Below are positions 7,725 to 16,688 of a DNA stretch of 50,212 nucleotides, piece after piece. The DNA is from Limisphaerales bacterium. GTDB taxonomy: Bacteria > Verrucomicrobiota > Verrucomicrobiia > Limisphaerales > UBA11358. The notes beneath the pieces were generated by a model. That model was not told where the DNA came from and did no database searches. It saw only the letters and a list, made by a program, of their open reading frames with translations. The stretch spans positions 1 to 50,212 of the forward strand of contig PLAY01000069.1 in NCBI GenBank assembly GCA_003134375.1, written 5' to 3'. Made by a program: the position numbers and the translations under genes. Each line of letters starts with the position of its first letter. The stretch's first letter is position 1.

Positions 7725-9464
7725 ATGGCCAAAGTCAAATCATTCGGAGAACGCATCGCCGACGCACTCGTCGAGGACGGCTTGTTGTCGGCGGGGCAGA
7801 TCACGGAACTGCTGGAACAGCAAAAAAAGGAGGGGGCGCGCCTCATCAAACTCATTGTTGACAAATCCTATGTCAGCGAGCAGGACCTGGCTGTTTCCAT
7901 GGGGCGCGTGCTGAACGTACCGCCCATCAATCTCGCGCGGGTAAGTATTCCGCCGGAAGTCGTCGAATTGCTGCCGCGCGACACGGCGCACAATTACAAG
8001 ATTGTTCCCGTTTCACGTTTGGAAAACAGGCTGTTCATCGCGATGGCCGACCCGCTGAACGTCCTGGCAATTGACGACGTCAAGCGCATCACCAGACTCG
8101 AAATATCTCCGCTCATCGCGTCTGAAAAAGCCATCATTGACAAGTTAAATGCCTTCGATGCCGCCAAGGGCGGTTCGATGGAAGATATCATTCAGGATGC
8201 TAAAAAGCAGGATGAAGCCGACGCGGAAGCCAATTCCATCGAAGCGGTAAAGGAAGGGATAGAAGAGGTCAACCTTGACCAGCTCGCCTCTTCCAGCGGA
8301 GAAGCGCCGGTAATCAAACTTGCCAATCTCATCATTGTTCAGGCCATCAAGGACCGCGCCAGCGATATTCACCTGGAGCCTTTTGAAAAAAACATGCGAC
8401 TGCGTTACCGGGTGGACGGCGTGCTCATGGACGCAACCCCGCCGCCCAAGCAAATGCAACTGGCGCTGACCTCGCGCTTCAAAATCATGAGCAGCCTGGA
8501 CATTGCCGAACGCCGCCTGCCGCAGGACGGTCGCATGCGCGTGCGCGTGAGCGGCAAGGACTATGACCTGCGCGTGTCCGTAATGCCAACCGTTCACGGC
8601 GAAAAAATCGTGCTGCGCGTCCTCGATAAATCGAACCTCACCGCCAGCATTGACAAGCTCGGTTTGGATCCCGACACCTTCAAACAAGTCAAGGCTGCCA
8701 TTGACGCGCCACACGGATTGATTCTCGTCACCGGCCCGACGGGTTCGGGCAAAACCACGACCCTTTACTCGGCGCTCAACGAGTTGAACAGTCCCATTTA
8801 CAACATCGTCACCGTCGAAGACCCGGTGGAATTTCAGGTTCCGGGCATCAACCAGGTGCCGACCAAAAAGGAAATCGGCCTCACTTTTGCCAACGCCCTG
8901 CGTTCCATTCTGCGCCAGGACCCGGACATCATCATGATCGGTGAAATTCGCGACACCGAGACCGCCGAAATCGCCATCGAAGCCGCGCTCACCGGACACC
9001 AGGTCTTGAGCACGATGCACTGCAACGACGCGCCCGGCGCCATCGCGCGACTCGATGACATGGGCATTGCGCCGTTTTTGATTTCCTCGTCCGTCATTCT
9101 TTCCTGCGCGCAACGCCTCATGCGCCGCACTTGTTCGCATTGCCGCGAGCCGGTGACTTATCCGCCCAAAATGTTTGAAGACCTCGGTATTGACCCCGCC
9201 ATTTTCAGCGGGGTGCAACTTTACCGCGGTCGTGGCTGTGACCGTTGCAAAAATTCCGGTTACGCCGGCCGCATGGCCATCATTGAAGCCATGACCATCA
9301 CCGACCAAATCCGCAAACTCATCATTGCCCGCGCCAACACGCGCGAGCTGGGCAAGGTGGCCATCAGCCAGGGAATGCGCACGCTCCGCATGGTCGGACT
9401 CGACCGCGCGCGCGAGGGCATCTCGACGTTGGAACAAGTGCTCCTGATCACCTCGGCGCATTGA
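7725..9464 (+). CDS. PilB/GspE-family secretion or pilus-assembly ATPase
   Basis: Full-length 579-aa hexameric ATPase of the type II secretion/type IV pilus family. Visible parts: MshEN-like N-domain at about 1-150 (ALVEDGLLSAGQI, FIAMADPLNVLAID), N2 domain, Walker A GPTGSGKTTT near 337, Asp box VTVEDPVEFQ, Walker B PDIIMIGEIRD, His box LSTMHCNDAPGA, and a tetra-cysteine zinc site (CSHC and CDRC). It drives polymerisation of pilins or pseudopilins from the cytosolic face of the inner membrane. It starts four bases after the TPR/MshEN gene and forms an operon with it. No PilC/GspF, PilT or prepilin peptidase is adjacent. A second paralogue lies at 19955. Confidence 0.9.
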   Translation: MAKVKSFGERIADALVEDGLLSAGQITELLEQQKKEGARLIKLIVDKSYVSEQDLAVSMGRVLNVPPINLARVSIPPEVVELLPRDTAHNYKIVPVSRLENRLFIAMADPLNVLAIDDVKRITRLEISPLIASEKAIIDKLNAFDAAKGGSMEDIIQDAKKQDEADAEANSIEAVKEGIEEVNLDQLASSSGEAPVIKLANLIIVQAIKDRASDIHLEPFEKNMRLRYRVDGVLMDATPPPKQMQLALTSRFKIMSSLDIAERRLPQDGRMRVRVSGKDYDLRVSVMPTVHGEKIVLRVLDKSNLTASIDKLGLDPDTFKQVKAAIDAPHGLILVTGPTGSGKTTTLYSALNELNSPIYNIVTVEDPVEFQVPGINQVPTKKEIGLTFANALRSILRQDPDIIMIGEIRDTETAEIAIEAALTGHQVLSTMHCNDAPGAIARLDDMGIAPFLISSSVILSCAQRLMRRTCSHCREPVTYPPKMFEDLGIDPAIFSGVQLYRGRGCDRCKNSGYAGRMAIIEAMTITDQIRKLIIARANTRELGKVAISQGMRTLRMVGLDRAREGISTLEQVLLITSAH

Positions 9465-9488
9465 CCCCCGACCCCGGGTGTCGGGGTC
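9463..9488. terminator. Hairpin shared by two convergent stop codons
   Basis: GACCCC..GACACCCGGGGTC-type inverted repeat: 9 pairs with one bulge around a short loop. It contains the TGA of the plus-strand ATPase (9462-9464) and the TGA of the minus-strand gene (9487-9489). There is no strong U-tract on either side, so termination efficiency is uncertain. Confidence 0.5.
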
Positions 9489-10512
9489 AAAATTTCCGTT
9501 GCGGAAAAGCGAATGACTGAGGTGTGGGCGACAACCAAGGCGGCGGCTGCGGCGCCCAGGCGGCGGCCGATGGAGGCGACGTTAAACTTAGACTCCAGAT
9601 ACTGGGTAACTTCGGCATCTCGGCGGGTTTGCCAATCCCGTTGTTCAATGGAGTGAATGACGCACCGACTGGAGTCAGTGCCGACTGGCCAAGGCCGGAA
9701 CTCAGCGCCGTTTGCGGCAGGGAGATTTTTATGCCGCTCAATAATGAAGGGGTTGCTGCCGCGGCGGTGGATGACGAGCCTGGCTTGAGCAATTGTCTGA
9801 ACCGGTCCATGTCCGTCTGTTGCGCCAGGGTGACAACCGGTGACGGCGACGGTGAGTCGAACAATTTTGACCAGTTGTTGTTTCCATTTTGCCCGGCAAA
9901 TGTTTGATTGTCCGGTGCGGGATTGAGCAGCGAGCCGGCCATGTTGTTCGGACTTCCCAATCCGCCGGGGATGGAGTTCAACGTGTCGGGCTGTTTATCG
10001 GAAAAATTCCAGGTTGGAAACGCATTGATATTGGTGTTGACCGGCGGGGTTTGATCCCGCCTTTCGGTGTAGCGTTCCAGCGCTGTTAAATTCTTTGGCC
10101 GGCCGGCCGCGTCACGTTCCTGGACTCCCATGATCTTTTCCGGCGTGGTCGCGCCGAGGATTTCCGCGGGCGTCAGCAGCATCCAATTCTTGCGCCGGTC
10201 CAGCAGTTCCTGCATCCGCAACGCCTCGGCGGGTGAAACCACCGGCACGCCCATCGGCAACGGTGTGTCAACGGACGGGCCGCTGAAGTTGAACGATGGC
10301 GGAGCCTCCAAAGTGCTGCCAAAATCCAGCGATTCCGGCGGTTTGGGCGCAAGCGACGGCATATTGGAGAAAACAGTGTCACTCTCCGGCGAGGAAAATA
10401 AAATGGATTGTCCCGGGCGAAAGGCGGCGTGCTGGGCTTGGACGGAAAATACCGCAACCAATGCGGCGGCCGAAGGCAACCCGCGCTTCAAATATGCAAG
10501 GCTGAAACCCAT
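9487..10512 (-). CDS. Hypothetical exported Pro/Ser-rich protein, 341 aa
   Basis: The first 27 residues are a Sec signal peptide (basic start, hydrophobic SAAALVAVFSV, probable cleavage after VQAQ). The rest is low-complexity: rich in Pro, Ser, Asn and Gly (for example SPSPSPVVT and GNNNWSKL), with a short conserved-looking central helix LRMQELLDRRKNWMLLTPAEILG near residues 105-127. I know no matching family. It is the last gene of the minus-strand run that starts at hisI and is convergent with the pilus-type ATPase. Because it is exported and disordered it may be a surface or scaffold protein, but nothing in the sequence proves a function. Confidence 0.65.
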   Translation of the reverse strand: MGFSLAYLKRGLPSAAALVAVFSVQAQHAAFRPGQSILFSSPESDTVFSNMPSLAPKPPESLDFGSTLEAPPSFNFSGPSVDTPLPMGVPVVSPAEALRMQELLDRRKNWMLLTPAEILGATTPEKIMGVQERDAAGRPKNLTALERYTERRDQTPPVNTNINAFPTWNFSDKQPDTLNSIPGGLGSPNNMAGSLLNPAPDNQTFAGQNGNNNWSKLFDSPSPSPVVTLAQQTDMDRFRQLLKPGSSSTAAAATPSLLSGIKISLPQTALSSGLGQSALTPVGASFTPLNNGIGKPAEMPKLPSIWSLSLTSPPSAAAWAPQPPPWLSPTPQSFAFPQRKF

Positions 10513-10649
10513 CTCAAACTATCAGGCTAGTGGATTAGACACCCGGCGTCAAAAATGAATTCAAAACCCGTGCATTCTTTTGAATTGAATGACGATTTAG
10601 GCAGCAAAACCCCCATTGTACTTCAAGCTCTCAACCCTCAACCAGAGCT

Positions 10650-10895
10650 TCACTGCCGCTCGTATTCGCCCTTGCTGACTTTTTTAAGCACGGTGAATCC
10701 GGCTTTTTTTGCGTCGGAGATGGACAACGGCTTGAGCTTGTGCGGCGAATTGAAGGTGGAAATGATTTTGCGCACCGGCTTTTTGCAGGCCGGACAATGC
10801 GTCAGCGGCTTGGCCGACAGCGGACGGCGCAGCGTGAATTTCCCACCGCAGACCTTGCAGTCGCCTTCGCACAATTCGTATTCGTAAAGAGGCAT
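10650..10895 (-). CDS. FmdB-type zinc-ribbon protein, 81 aa
   Basis: Starts MPLYEYELCEGDC, the typical opening of the FmdB/CxxC_CxxC_SSSS family, and carries two cysteine pairs: C-x2-C in CKVCGGKF and C-x2-C in CPACKKP. These should bind one zinc. The second half (SDAKKAGFTVLKKVSKGEYER) is helical and charged. Family members are called regulators by tradition, but their function is mostly unknown. The family start is usually YEYxCxxCG; here the first knuckle is displaced by an insertion. It lies downstream of the TPR membrane-protein gene, separated by 86 bases, and probably belongs to the same transcript. Confidence 0.75.
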   Translation of the reverse strand: MPLYEYELCEGDCKVCGGKFTLRRPLSAKPLTHCPACKKPVRKIISTFNSPHKLKPLSISDAKKAGFTVLKKVSKGEYERQ

Positions 10896-10981
10896 GGTTC
10901 AATGTCAAATTCCGATCACCGAATGTCGAATTGGAAGGCCGGTTCGTCAATCAAACAAATTGTCCAATCCGGGCCGGAGCT

Positions 10982-12001
10982 TTAATGACGATGAGGCCGG
11001 GCTTTCCGCCATTCTCCGAGTTTGGTTCGGACCTTTTGCCCCTGTTCCGGGGTAAAGCCCGGACTGGTTTCAATCTGTCGCGCGATTTTTTCGGCCCGCT
11101 GAATATCACTACAATGTTGGCTGTAAACCTCGGCCAGTTTGAGCCGTAAATCCAAATCGCGGGGCTGTTCCTCGATTTTCTGTTCCAGAATTTCAATGAC
11201 GGTGCCGAGATAGCCTTGGGCCAGCATTTCATCAATGGATTCCGGCGGGGCAACAACCGTTTCCGGCTTGGGTTTCCCCTGGCTCCATTCGTCGATGGAA
11301 CGGCGGGCAAATTCCACGGGTGCTGGTGAAACATGAGGTTGCTTTTCAAGCGCCTCAAGGATTTCTGTGGCTTTTTGCGGTTGGTGCAAATCCTGTGCGT
11401 AAATCCGCATCAGCATCATGGCCGCATCCACATTGCGCGGATCTTCGGCCAGCAACCGCTTTAAAATGGATTCCGCTTCCTGGAACCGTCCCTGCATGCG
11501 CAAGTGATAAGCATCGGTCAGCGGCCTGGGTTTTTGGACGCTTTCTAGTTTGATGCCAAGATGTTCCAGCCTGGTTTCCAGGACCAGCACGCTGACCTCG
11601 CCGGATTCTCTGAGCCTCCGGCTCAATTGAACGGCCTCCTCCCGCCGGCCGTTGTTAACCAGGCTGGCAATCATGTCCAGATCGCGCAGCCCCTTGTCGG
11701 GATCAATCTCCTGCTCATCCGCGGGATCAACCAGATGATGAAACCACCGCGCGAACAATTCCGCAACACAACCTGACCATATCAGGGCCAGCATCCCTCC
11801 AATCACGAACAACATCGGCATGACCTGTAGTGCCCCTGGCAATCCCAATAACATTCCCGCCAGAAGCAAGGTAATGCCGCAGCGCATGGCCCGGCGGATG
11901 AAGTCCTGCCTTTTATTCCCGCCGGTTACTTTTGCGTCATACCCGCTCAACCACCAAAAGGCCAGACCGGCGAACGCCCATACGGCGAGATGGGTAATCA
12001 T
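10982..12001 (-). CDS. Membrane-anchored TPR-like protein, 339 aa
   Basis: The N-terminus holds three hydrophobic segments (about residues 4-19, 43-60 and 64-84), followed by a cytosolic or periplasmic helical-repeat region with pairs such as MIASLVNNGRREEAVQLSR, AYHLRMQGRFQEAESILKRLL, MLMRIYAQDLHQPQKATEIL and DLRLKLAEVYSQHC. These look like tetratricopeptide repeats. No enzymatic motif is visible. It sits directly downstream of the slipin/NfeD pair, 125 bases away, and could act with that membrane complex, but this is only inferred from position. Confidence 0.7.
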   Translation of the reverse strand: MITHLAVWAFAGLAFWWLSGYDAKVTGGNKRQDFIRRAMRCGITLLLAGMLLGLPGALQVMPMLFVIGGMLALIWSGCVAELFARWFHHLVDPADEQEIDPDKGLRDLDMIASLVNNGRREEAVQLSRRLRESGEVSVLVLETRLEHLGIKLESVQKPRPLTDAYHLRMQGRFQEAESILKRLLAEDPRNVDAAMMLMRIYAQDLHQPQKATEILEALEKQPHVSPAPVEFARRSIDEWSQGKPKPETVVAPPESIDEMLAQGYLGTVIEILEQKIEEQPRDLDLRLKLAEVYSQHCSDIQRAEKIARQIETSPGFTPEQGQKVRTKLGEWRKARPHRH

Positions 12002-12126
12002 GACGGAACTGTGGCGGGAAGTTTGTTGAGTGAGTTTGGCATGAATACACGAACTGCAAGATCGTTCAAGACCTTGTGCTCATATTCAGATTGGCAATAC
12101 CGAAAAACCCTCACAGGTTTTTCTGC

Positions 12127-12909
12127 CTACTTCTTCAAAAACGCGCTGAACAAATCTATCGGCAGGGGCAGGAACGTGGTCGTGTTGTGTTCGCTGGCCA
12201 TTTCGCGCATGGTCTGGAGATAGCGCAGTTGCAGCGCAATCGGTTCCTTCGCGATCAGCGCGGCGGCCTGCACCATTTTTTCGGCAGCTTGAAATTCGCC
12301 TTCCGCGTTGGTGATTTTGGCGCGGCGTTCGCGTTCGGCTTCGGCCTGTTTGGCCATCGCGCGTTTCATGCTGTCCGGCAGCGCCACGTCCTTGATTTCG
12401 ACGGCGGTGACTTTGATGCCCCACGGCTCGGTCTGGCGATCAATGATTTCCTGCAACTTCTGGTTAATGATGTCGCGTTGCGAGAGCAGGTCGTCCAGTG
12501 AGGCCTGGCCCAGCACGCTGCGCAGCGTCGTTTGCGCGATAAGCGAGGTCGCCTTCCAGAAATTTTCCACCTTTACCACCGCCGCATTCGGATCCACCAC
12601 GCGGAAATAAACCACCGCGTCCACCGTGGCGGGCACGTTGTCGCGCGTCATCACTTCCTGTTTGGAAACGTCAATGGTCACGACGCGCAAATCCATTCTG
12701 ACCAGCTTGTCCACGACGGGAATCAGGAAAATCAGCCCCGGACCTTTCGCGCCCTGCAATTTGCCGAGCCGGAAGATGACGCCGCGTTCGTACTCGCGCA
12801 AAATCCGCATGGCTTGGGGCAGCACGATGACCGCCAGGACCACGACGACGATTACGACCGGGCCGAGCGCGCCAAATATTCTAACCAGTACACCGATGAG
12901 TTGTTCCAT
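12127..12909 (-). CDS. Slipin (stomatin-like SPFH/Band-7 protein)
   Basis: 260 residues, the usual length of bacterial slipins. An N-terminal membrane anchor (residues about 10-32, VVIVVVVLAVIVLP) is followed by the SPFH core: EYERGVIFRLGKLQGAKGPG, DVSKQEVMTRDNVPATVDAV, and the coiled-coil RAMAKQAEAERERRAKI. The gene lies 12 bases downstream of nfeD, the conserved slipin-NfeD pairing in which NfeD-type proteases or scaffolds act with stomatin-like proteins in membrane microdomains. The product should assemble as a large oligomer at the inner membrane. Confidence 0.92.
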   Translation of the reverse strand: MEQLIGVLVRIFGALGPVVIVVVVLAVIVLPQAMRILREYERGVIFRLGKLQGAKGPGLIFLIPVVDKLVRMDLRVVTIDVSKQEVMTRDNVPATVDAVVYFRVVDPNAAVVKVENFWKATSLIAQTTLRSVLGQASLDDLLSQRDIINQKLQEIIDRQTEPWGIKVTAVEIKDVALPDSMKRAMAKQAEAERERRAKITNAEGEFQAAEKMVQAAALIAKEPIALQLRYLQTMREMASEHNTTTFLPLPIDLFSAFLKK

Positions 12910-12921
12910 AATTTTTCTCCG

Positions 12922-14199
12922 TTAGTTTTTTGGTTTTACTTTCAACGTCAATCCTTCGATGCCGGTAACTTCGACGGGCTGTCCGGCTTCGACCGGGGTT
13001 TCGCTCACGGCATTCCAGTTTTCGCCCTCGATAAACACCCGGCCGCCCTGCGAGTCAATCCGCGAAAGCGCGCTGACCGTCCGGCCGAGCATCGTTTCCT
13101 TGCCGGCTTGGACGGGATTGAACTGTGCGCGAATGGCCTTGCCGACGACAAACACAAAAAACGCCGCCGTGACGAGCGTCGCTGGAATAATCCAAGACAG
13201 TGGCAATCCAAAGCCCGGCGCAGCGTGGCTGAACAGCATCAGCGCGCCGAGGAAAAAGGCCACAATGCCGCCCACAGTCAACACGCCGTGCGTCGGCGAA
13301 AAAACGTCCACGATAAACAATGCAATCGCCAGCCCGATCAACACCAGTCCGGTGACGTTGACCGGCAGGATGGACGACATGTAAAGCACCAGGATCAGCG
13401 CAATCGCCCCGACAATGCCCGGCAGGATCGCCCCGGGACTGCTCAGCTCGCCGATGATTCCGTAAATCACCATCAACATCAGGATGAACATGACTTCCGG
13501 ACGCAGGAACAGTTGGGAAAATCGTTCCCACGGGTTCATGGGAATTTCAACGACCGGGACGTTTGCCGTGTGGAGTGTTTTGTCGCCGATTTCGCGTCCG
13601 TCAAGTTGTTTGAGCAAATCCGGCATGTCGTCCGCGATGAGATCAATGACACCGATATCCAGCGCCTTTTCCGCGGTCGTCGCCTTGCTTTCAATGACGG
13701 CGGATTTGGCCCATTCGACGTTGCGATGCCGTTTGTCCGCAATGGTTTCGATGAAACTGGAGGCGTAGTTTTCCAGTTTTAGTTTCATCACGTCGTCGGT
13801 CTTTTCCACGCTGCCAGTGGTGCCAATCTCGACCGGGTGGGCCGCGCCGATGCTGGTATTGGGCGCCATTGCGGCAACGTCGGCAGCCAGGGTGATGAAC
13901 ACGCCCGCGCTCCCCGCGCTCGCGCCGGACGGCGCGACATAGACCACGGTCGGCACTTTCGAGGCGTAAAACGTCTGGACGATTTGTTTGGTGGATTCGA
14001 GCAGGCCGCCGGGGGTGTCGAGTTGAATGATGAGGCACTCGTCGTTCTGCACCGCTGCCTCGTCAATGGCGCGGGCGATATAACTCTCGGTGGCCGGGCC
14101 GATGGCGCCATTGATTTTAATCAGCCCCACTTGCGCGGCCTGTGCCACCGCCGCGCTCAGAAGCAGTCCCGCCATGGTGATGAAATGCCAACGCTTCAT
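12922..14199 (-). CDS. Long-form NfeD membrane serine protease
   Basis: An upstream in-frame extension to 14325 is Arg-rich and lacks protein character. ATG at 14199 gives a signal peptide (HFITMAGLLLSAAVAQA) and is preceded by GGGAAAG. The N-terminal ClpP-like domain carries QLDTPGGLLESTK and the catalytic-serine region APSGASAGSAGVFI (about residues 90-105). Four to five membrane segments follow in the middle (VMFILMLMVIYGII, LIGLAIALFIVDVF and others). The C-terminal OB-fold NfeD domain ends the 425-aa protein (GRTVSALSRIDSQGGRVFI). Long NfeD proteins are membrane Ser/Lys peptidases reported to cleave the C-terminus of partner stomatins; the adjacent slipin is the likely partner. Confidence 0.9.
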   Translation of the reverse strand: MKRWHFITMAGLLLSAAVAQAAQVGLIKINGAIGPATESYIARAIDEAAVQNDECLIIQLDTPGGLLESTKQIVQTFYASKVPTVVYVAPSGASAGSAGVFITLAADVAAMAPNTSIGAAHPVEIGTTGSVEKTDDVMKLKLENYASSFIETIADKRHRNVEWAKSAVIESKATTAEKALDIGVIDLIADDMPDLLKQLDGREIGDKTLHTANVPVVEIPMNPWERFSQLFLRPEVMFILMLMVIYGIIGELSSPGAILPGIVGAIALILVLYMSSILPVNVTGLVLIGLAIALFIVDVFSPTHGVLTVGGIVAFFLGALMLFSHAAPGFGLPLSWIIPATLVTAAFFVFVVGKAIRAQFNPVQAGKETMLGRTVSALSRIDSQGGRVFIEGENWNAVSETPVEAGQPVEVTGIEGLTLKVKPKN

Positions 14200-14330
14200 A
14201 ACTTTCCCGTGACTGCAAGTTAACAAAAGCCGTGCCGGCCGCAAACGATTTAATTCCGATTTCCGAACGTCGCATGAAGAACATGGCCGAAAGCGCAGCC
14301 GCCGACGCCTGCCGGGTCGTAGCACTTGGT

Positions 14331-14392
14331 GCGAAGACCGGTGAGGAGGCTCTGTTCAAACAGAGTGAGCCGCGTCACCTCGGCTGCTGCTG
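14331..14392. repeat. Probable dispersed repeat with CTCTGTT/AACAGAG hairpin
   Basis: Between trpE and nfeD lies a perfect 7-bp inverted repeat (CTCTGTT-CA-AACAGAG at 14350-14365), flanked by GTGAGCCGCGTCACCTCGG on the right. The phrase resembles a dispersed repeat, but no second copy is seen here. It could also act as a weak terminator after trpE. Confidence 0.35.
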
Positions 14393-14405
14393 ACGGGTTA
14401 AATTT

Positions 14406-16064
14406 TCAATGCGCAAATCCTTCCGCCATCGCGATGGCCTTGCGCATGGCCATGGATTTGTTGACGGTTTCCTGAAATTCGCCTTCGGGCGTCGAATCGT
14501 TGACCCAGCCGCCGCCAGCTTGCACGTAGGCCTTTCCATTCTTTAGCAAAGCCGTGCGCAGGGTGATGCACGTGTCCAAATTTCCATTGAAGGAAAAATA
14601 GCCGACGCAACCCGCATACGGGCCGCGCGCGGCCTGTTCCAGCTCGGAAATAATCTGCATCGCGCGGATTTTCGGCGCGCCGCTGACCGTGCCCGCCGGA
14701 AACGTCGCGCGCATCAAATCGTAAAGCGTCTTGTCGGCGGAAAGTTTGCCTTCAACCTGTGTCACGATGTGCATGACGTGGCTGTAACGCTCGATGATCA
14801 TCAGGTCCTTCACCTGCACGCTGCCGAAATCGCACACGCGCCCGATGTCGTTGCGCGCCAGGTCCACGAGCATCACGTGCTCGGCGCGTTCCTTCGGGTC
14901 GGCCAGCAATTCTTTTTCGAGCGCGGCGTCTTCCTCCGGTGTTTTGCCGCGCCGCCGGGTGCCGGCGATGGGGCGGATTTCCACCCGGCTGTCCTCGCAG
15001 CGCACATGAATTTCCGGTGAAGCGCCCACGAGCGAAAAACCGTCCAATTCCAGCAAAAACATGTAGGGCGACGGATTTACCGAGCGCACGGCGCGATAAA
15101 CATCAATCGGCGACGCCTTCACCGGCGCGGAAAACCGTTGTGAACCGACGACCTGGATGATGTCGCCCGCCGTGATGTATTCCTTGGCCTTGAGCACGTT
15201 CGCAAAAAACTTTTCCTTTCCGATATTAGACTCAAACGGAACCGGCGGCACTTCGCCCGGCAGGCTGACCGGGTGATGTTCGCTCGGCTGTTCGAGCAAT
15301 GAAACCAGCCGCTCAATTTCGCCGACGGCATCTTCGTAAACCTCGGCCGGACCCGCCGCGCCATCGAGAAAGGCGTTGACCAGAACGGTGATGGTCTGCG
15401 CCACCCGGTCAAAAATCAGCAGTTGGTCGGCGATGAGGAAAACCAGGGTGGGCGTTTGCAATTCGTCCTTGGGCGGGCGCGGCACGACCGGTTCAACGTC
15501 GTGAATAAATTCGTAGCCGATGAAACCTATCGCGCCGCCGGTGAAACGCGGCAGGCCCGGCAGCAAGACCGCGCGATATTTTTTCATCACGCGCTCGACG
15601 ACTTCGAGGCCATCGCGCACTGTGTCATTGGGGTGGAACCGGCGTCCCGCCTGTCCAAATTCGGCGTCCCGCCGAATTTCGTCGGGTGAGTTAGACTGCT
15701 GTTTAACGGACAATTGTGGAGCGGTTGTTCGTCCGCCGCCGGTTTCGGGCGCGACGCCCGAAACGACAGGCTGGAAGCCTGTTCCACCAATCAAAAAGGT
15801 CTCAATGACCCTGCCATTCTCGACGACTTCGACGCGGGTTCCGGTTTGCTTGATGACTGCGCGCGGATTGCAACCAACGAACGAGTAGCGACCGAGATGC
15901 TCGCCGCCTTCGACCGATTCGAACAAAAACGATTCGCCCTGTCCGCGGATTTTTCGGTAGGCCGAAAGCGGTGTTTCAATGTCGGCCAGCAGGCGGCGCG
16001 TGATGGGAATCACGTTGCCCTGCGCGGCGAGCTTCAAGAATTCATCCAGTGTCGGTGAGTGCAT
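14406..16064 (-). CDS. trpE: Anthranilate synthase component I
   Basis: The chorismate-binding catalytic domain is complete: [46 protein letters not shown], and [15 protein letters not shown] near residue 457. The N-terminal domain has the usual P-L-S-A-Y feedback region near residue 33. It converts chorismate plus glutamine-derived ammonia to anthranilate, the first step of tryptophan synthesis; the glutaminase TrpG is not in this window. At 552 residues it is longer than most TrpE proteins because residues about 93-144 are a translated palindromic repeat (positions 15631-15788) placed in the variable linker between the two domains. It begins 3 bases after the membrane-protein gene that follows hisI. 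Confidence 0.93.
   Translation of the reverse strand: MHSPTLDEFLKLAAQGNVIPITRRLLADIETPLSAYRKIRGQGESFLFESVEGGEHLGRYSFVGCNPRAVIKQTGTRVEVVENGRVIETFLIGGTGFQPVVSGVAPETGGGRTTAPQLSVKQQSNSPDEIRRDAEFGQAGRRFHPNDTVRDGLEVVERVMKKYRAVLLPGLPRFTGGAIGFIGYEFIHDVEPVVPRPPKDELQTPTLVFLIADQLLIFDRVAQTITVLVNAFLDGAAGPAEVYEDAVGEIERLVSLLEQPSEHHPVSLPGEVPPVPFESNIGKEKFFANVLKAKEYITAGDIIQVVGSQRFSAPVKASPIDVYRAVRSVNPSPYMFLLELDGFSLVGASPEIHVRCEDSRVEIRPIAGTRRRGKTPEEDAALEKELLADPKERAEHVMLVDLARNDIGRVCDFGSVQVKDLMIIERYSHVMHIVTQVEGKLSADKTLYDLMRATFPAGTVSGAPKIRAMQIISELEQAARGPYAGCVGYFSFNGNLDTCITLRTALLKNGKAYVQAGGGWVNDSTPEGEFQETVNKSMAMRKAIAMAEGFAH
15631..15788. repeat. 158-bp palindromic repeat inserted in frame in trpE
   Basis: The outer arms GGGTGGAACCGGCGTCCCGC and GACAGGCTGGAAGCC..TTCCACC are imperfect inverted repeats. 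Inside are smaller palindromes: AAATTCGGCGTCCCGCCGAA, and GGTTTCGGGCGCGACGCCCG followed by AAAC. The whole element is open in the trpE frame and is read as about 52 extra residues ([26 protein letters not shown]). Its right end matches the repeat at 3226-3274. Confidence 0.75.
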
Positions 16065-16067
16065 GGG

Positions 16068-16688
16068 TTAAATGATTTTGTCGGGCGCGTGATTTTCGGC
16101 GCGAACCCAGGTGTCAGCCGTCAAACTCTTGTCATTCGCGCAGGAATTTTGCCGCGCTGCCAATTTTTTTGCCGCGTGACGGATACGCCAGATCGCCAGC
16201 AGCGTATAGAACGCCACGGCGACCGCATAGGCCACCATGCCCATGCCGATGGCGAAGGGCGCCAGCCGCAGATGGCTGAAATAAATCAGCGCCGCGCCGA
16301 CGCCGGCGGTCAGCAGCGTGTTGCCGGCCAGACACAACAGGTAAACTGTAATGCGTGTTTCCTGTACGCGCTCGACGTGCCACTGGCGGTAAATTTCCTC
16401 GCCGAGCGAATGCATGAGCCACGCGGACTGAAAATTGCGCGCGGCCACCAGCACGCTGGCGGTGGCGACGACGATGGCCGACAGCGGCCACGCCGCCAGC
16501 GCCCCGCACAGCACAACGTTGAGCGCCAAGCCCCATTTCCAGCCGAGTTTTTTCGCGAGGGGATTGCCTTCCAGCACGAGGTTCGGCGTTGCGATCCACG
16601 TGCTGAGAAAATCCATTCCCCGTGCAAAAACCAGCAGCAGCAACAACAGGCAATAATCGCGACCGGCGAATGTAACCGCGGCATCCAT
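16068..16688 (-). CDS. Hypothetical polytopic membrane protein, 206 aa
   Basis: The start ATG at 16688 overlaps the hisI stop as TAATG, a translational-coupling arrangement; the longer frame upstream only shadows hisI. Four to five hydrophobic helices are visible (CLLLLLLVFARGMDF, GLALNVVLCGALAAW, ITVYLLCLAGNTLL, APFAIGMGMVAYAVAVAFY), ending in a basic cytosolic tail. No enzyme motif is recognised. The sandwich between hisI and trpE, with tight spacing on both sides (overlap and 3 bases), is unusual for a gene not known to be part of His or Trp synthesis. Confidence 0.75.
   Translation of the reverse strand: MDAAVTFAGRDYCLLLLLLVFARGMDFLSTWIATPNLVLEGNPLAKKLGWKWGLALNVVLCGALAAWPLSAIVVATASVLVAARNFQSAWLMHSLGEEIYRQWHVERVQETRITVYLLCLAGNTLLTAGVGAALIYFSHLRLAPFAIGMGMVAYAVAVAFYTLLAIWRIRHAAKKLAARQNSCANDKSLTADTWVRAENHAPDKII

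Noticed and set aside
8145-9461. 438-aa minus-strand ORF
   Set aside because: It lies antisense to the PilB/GspE ATPase and mirrors its codon periodicity. The plus strand carries all the ATPase motifs.
12532-13782. 416-aa plus-strand ORF
   Set aside because: It is antisense to the slipin and NfeD genes and has shadow-like composition.
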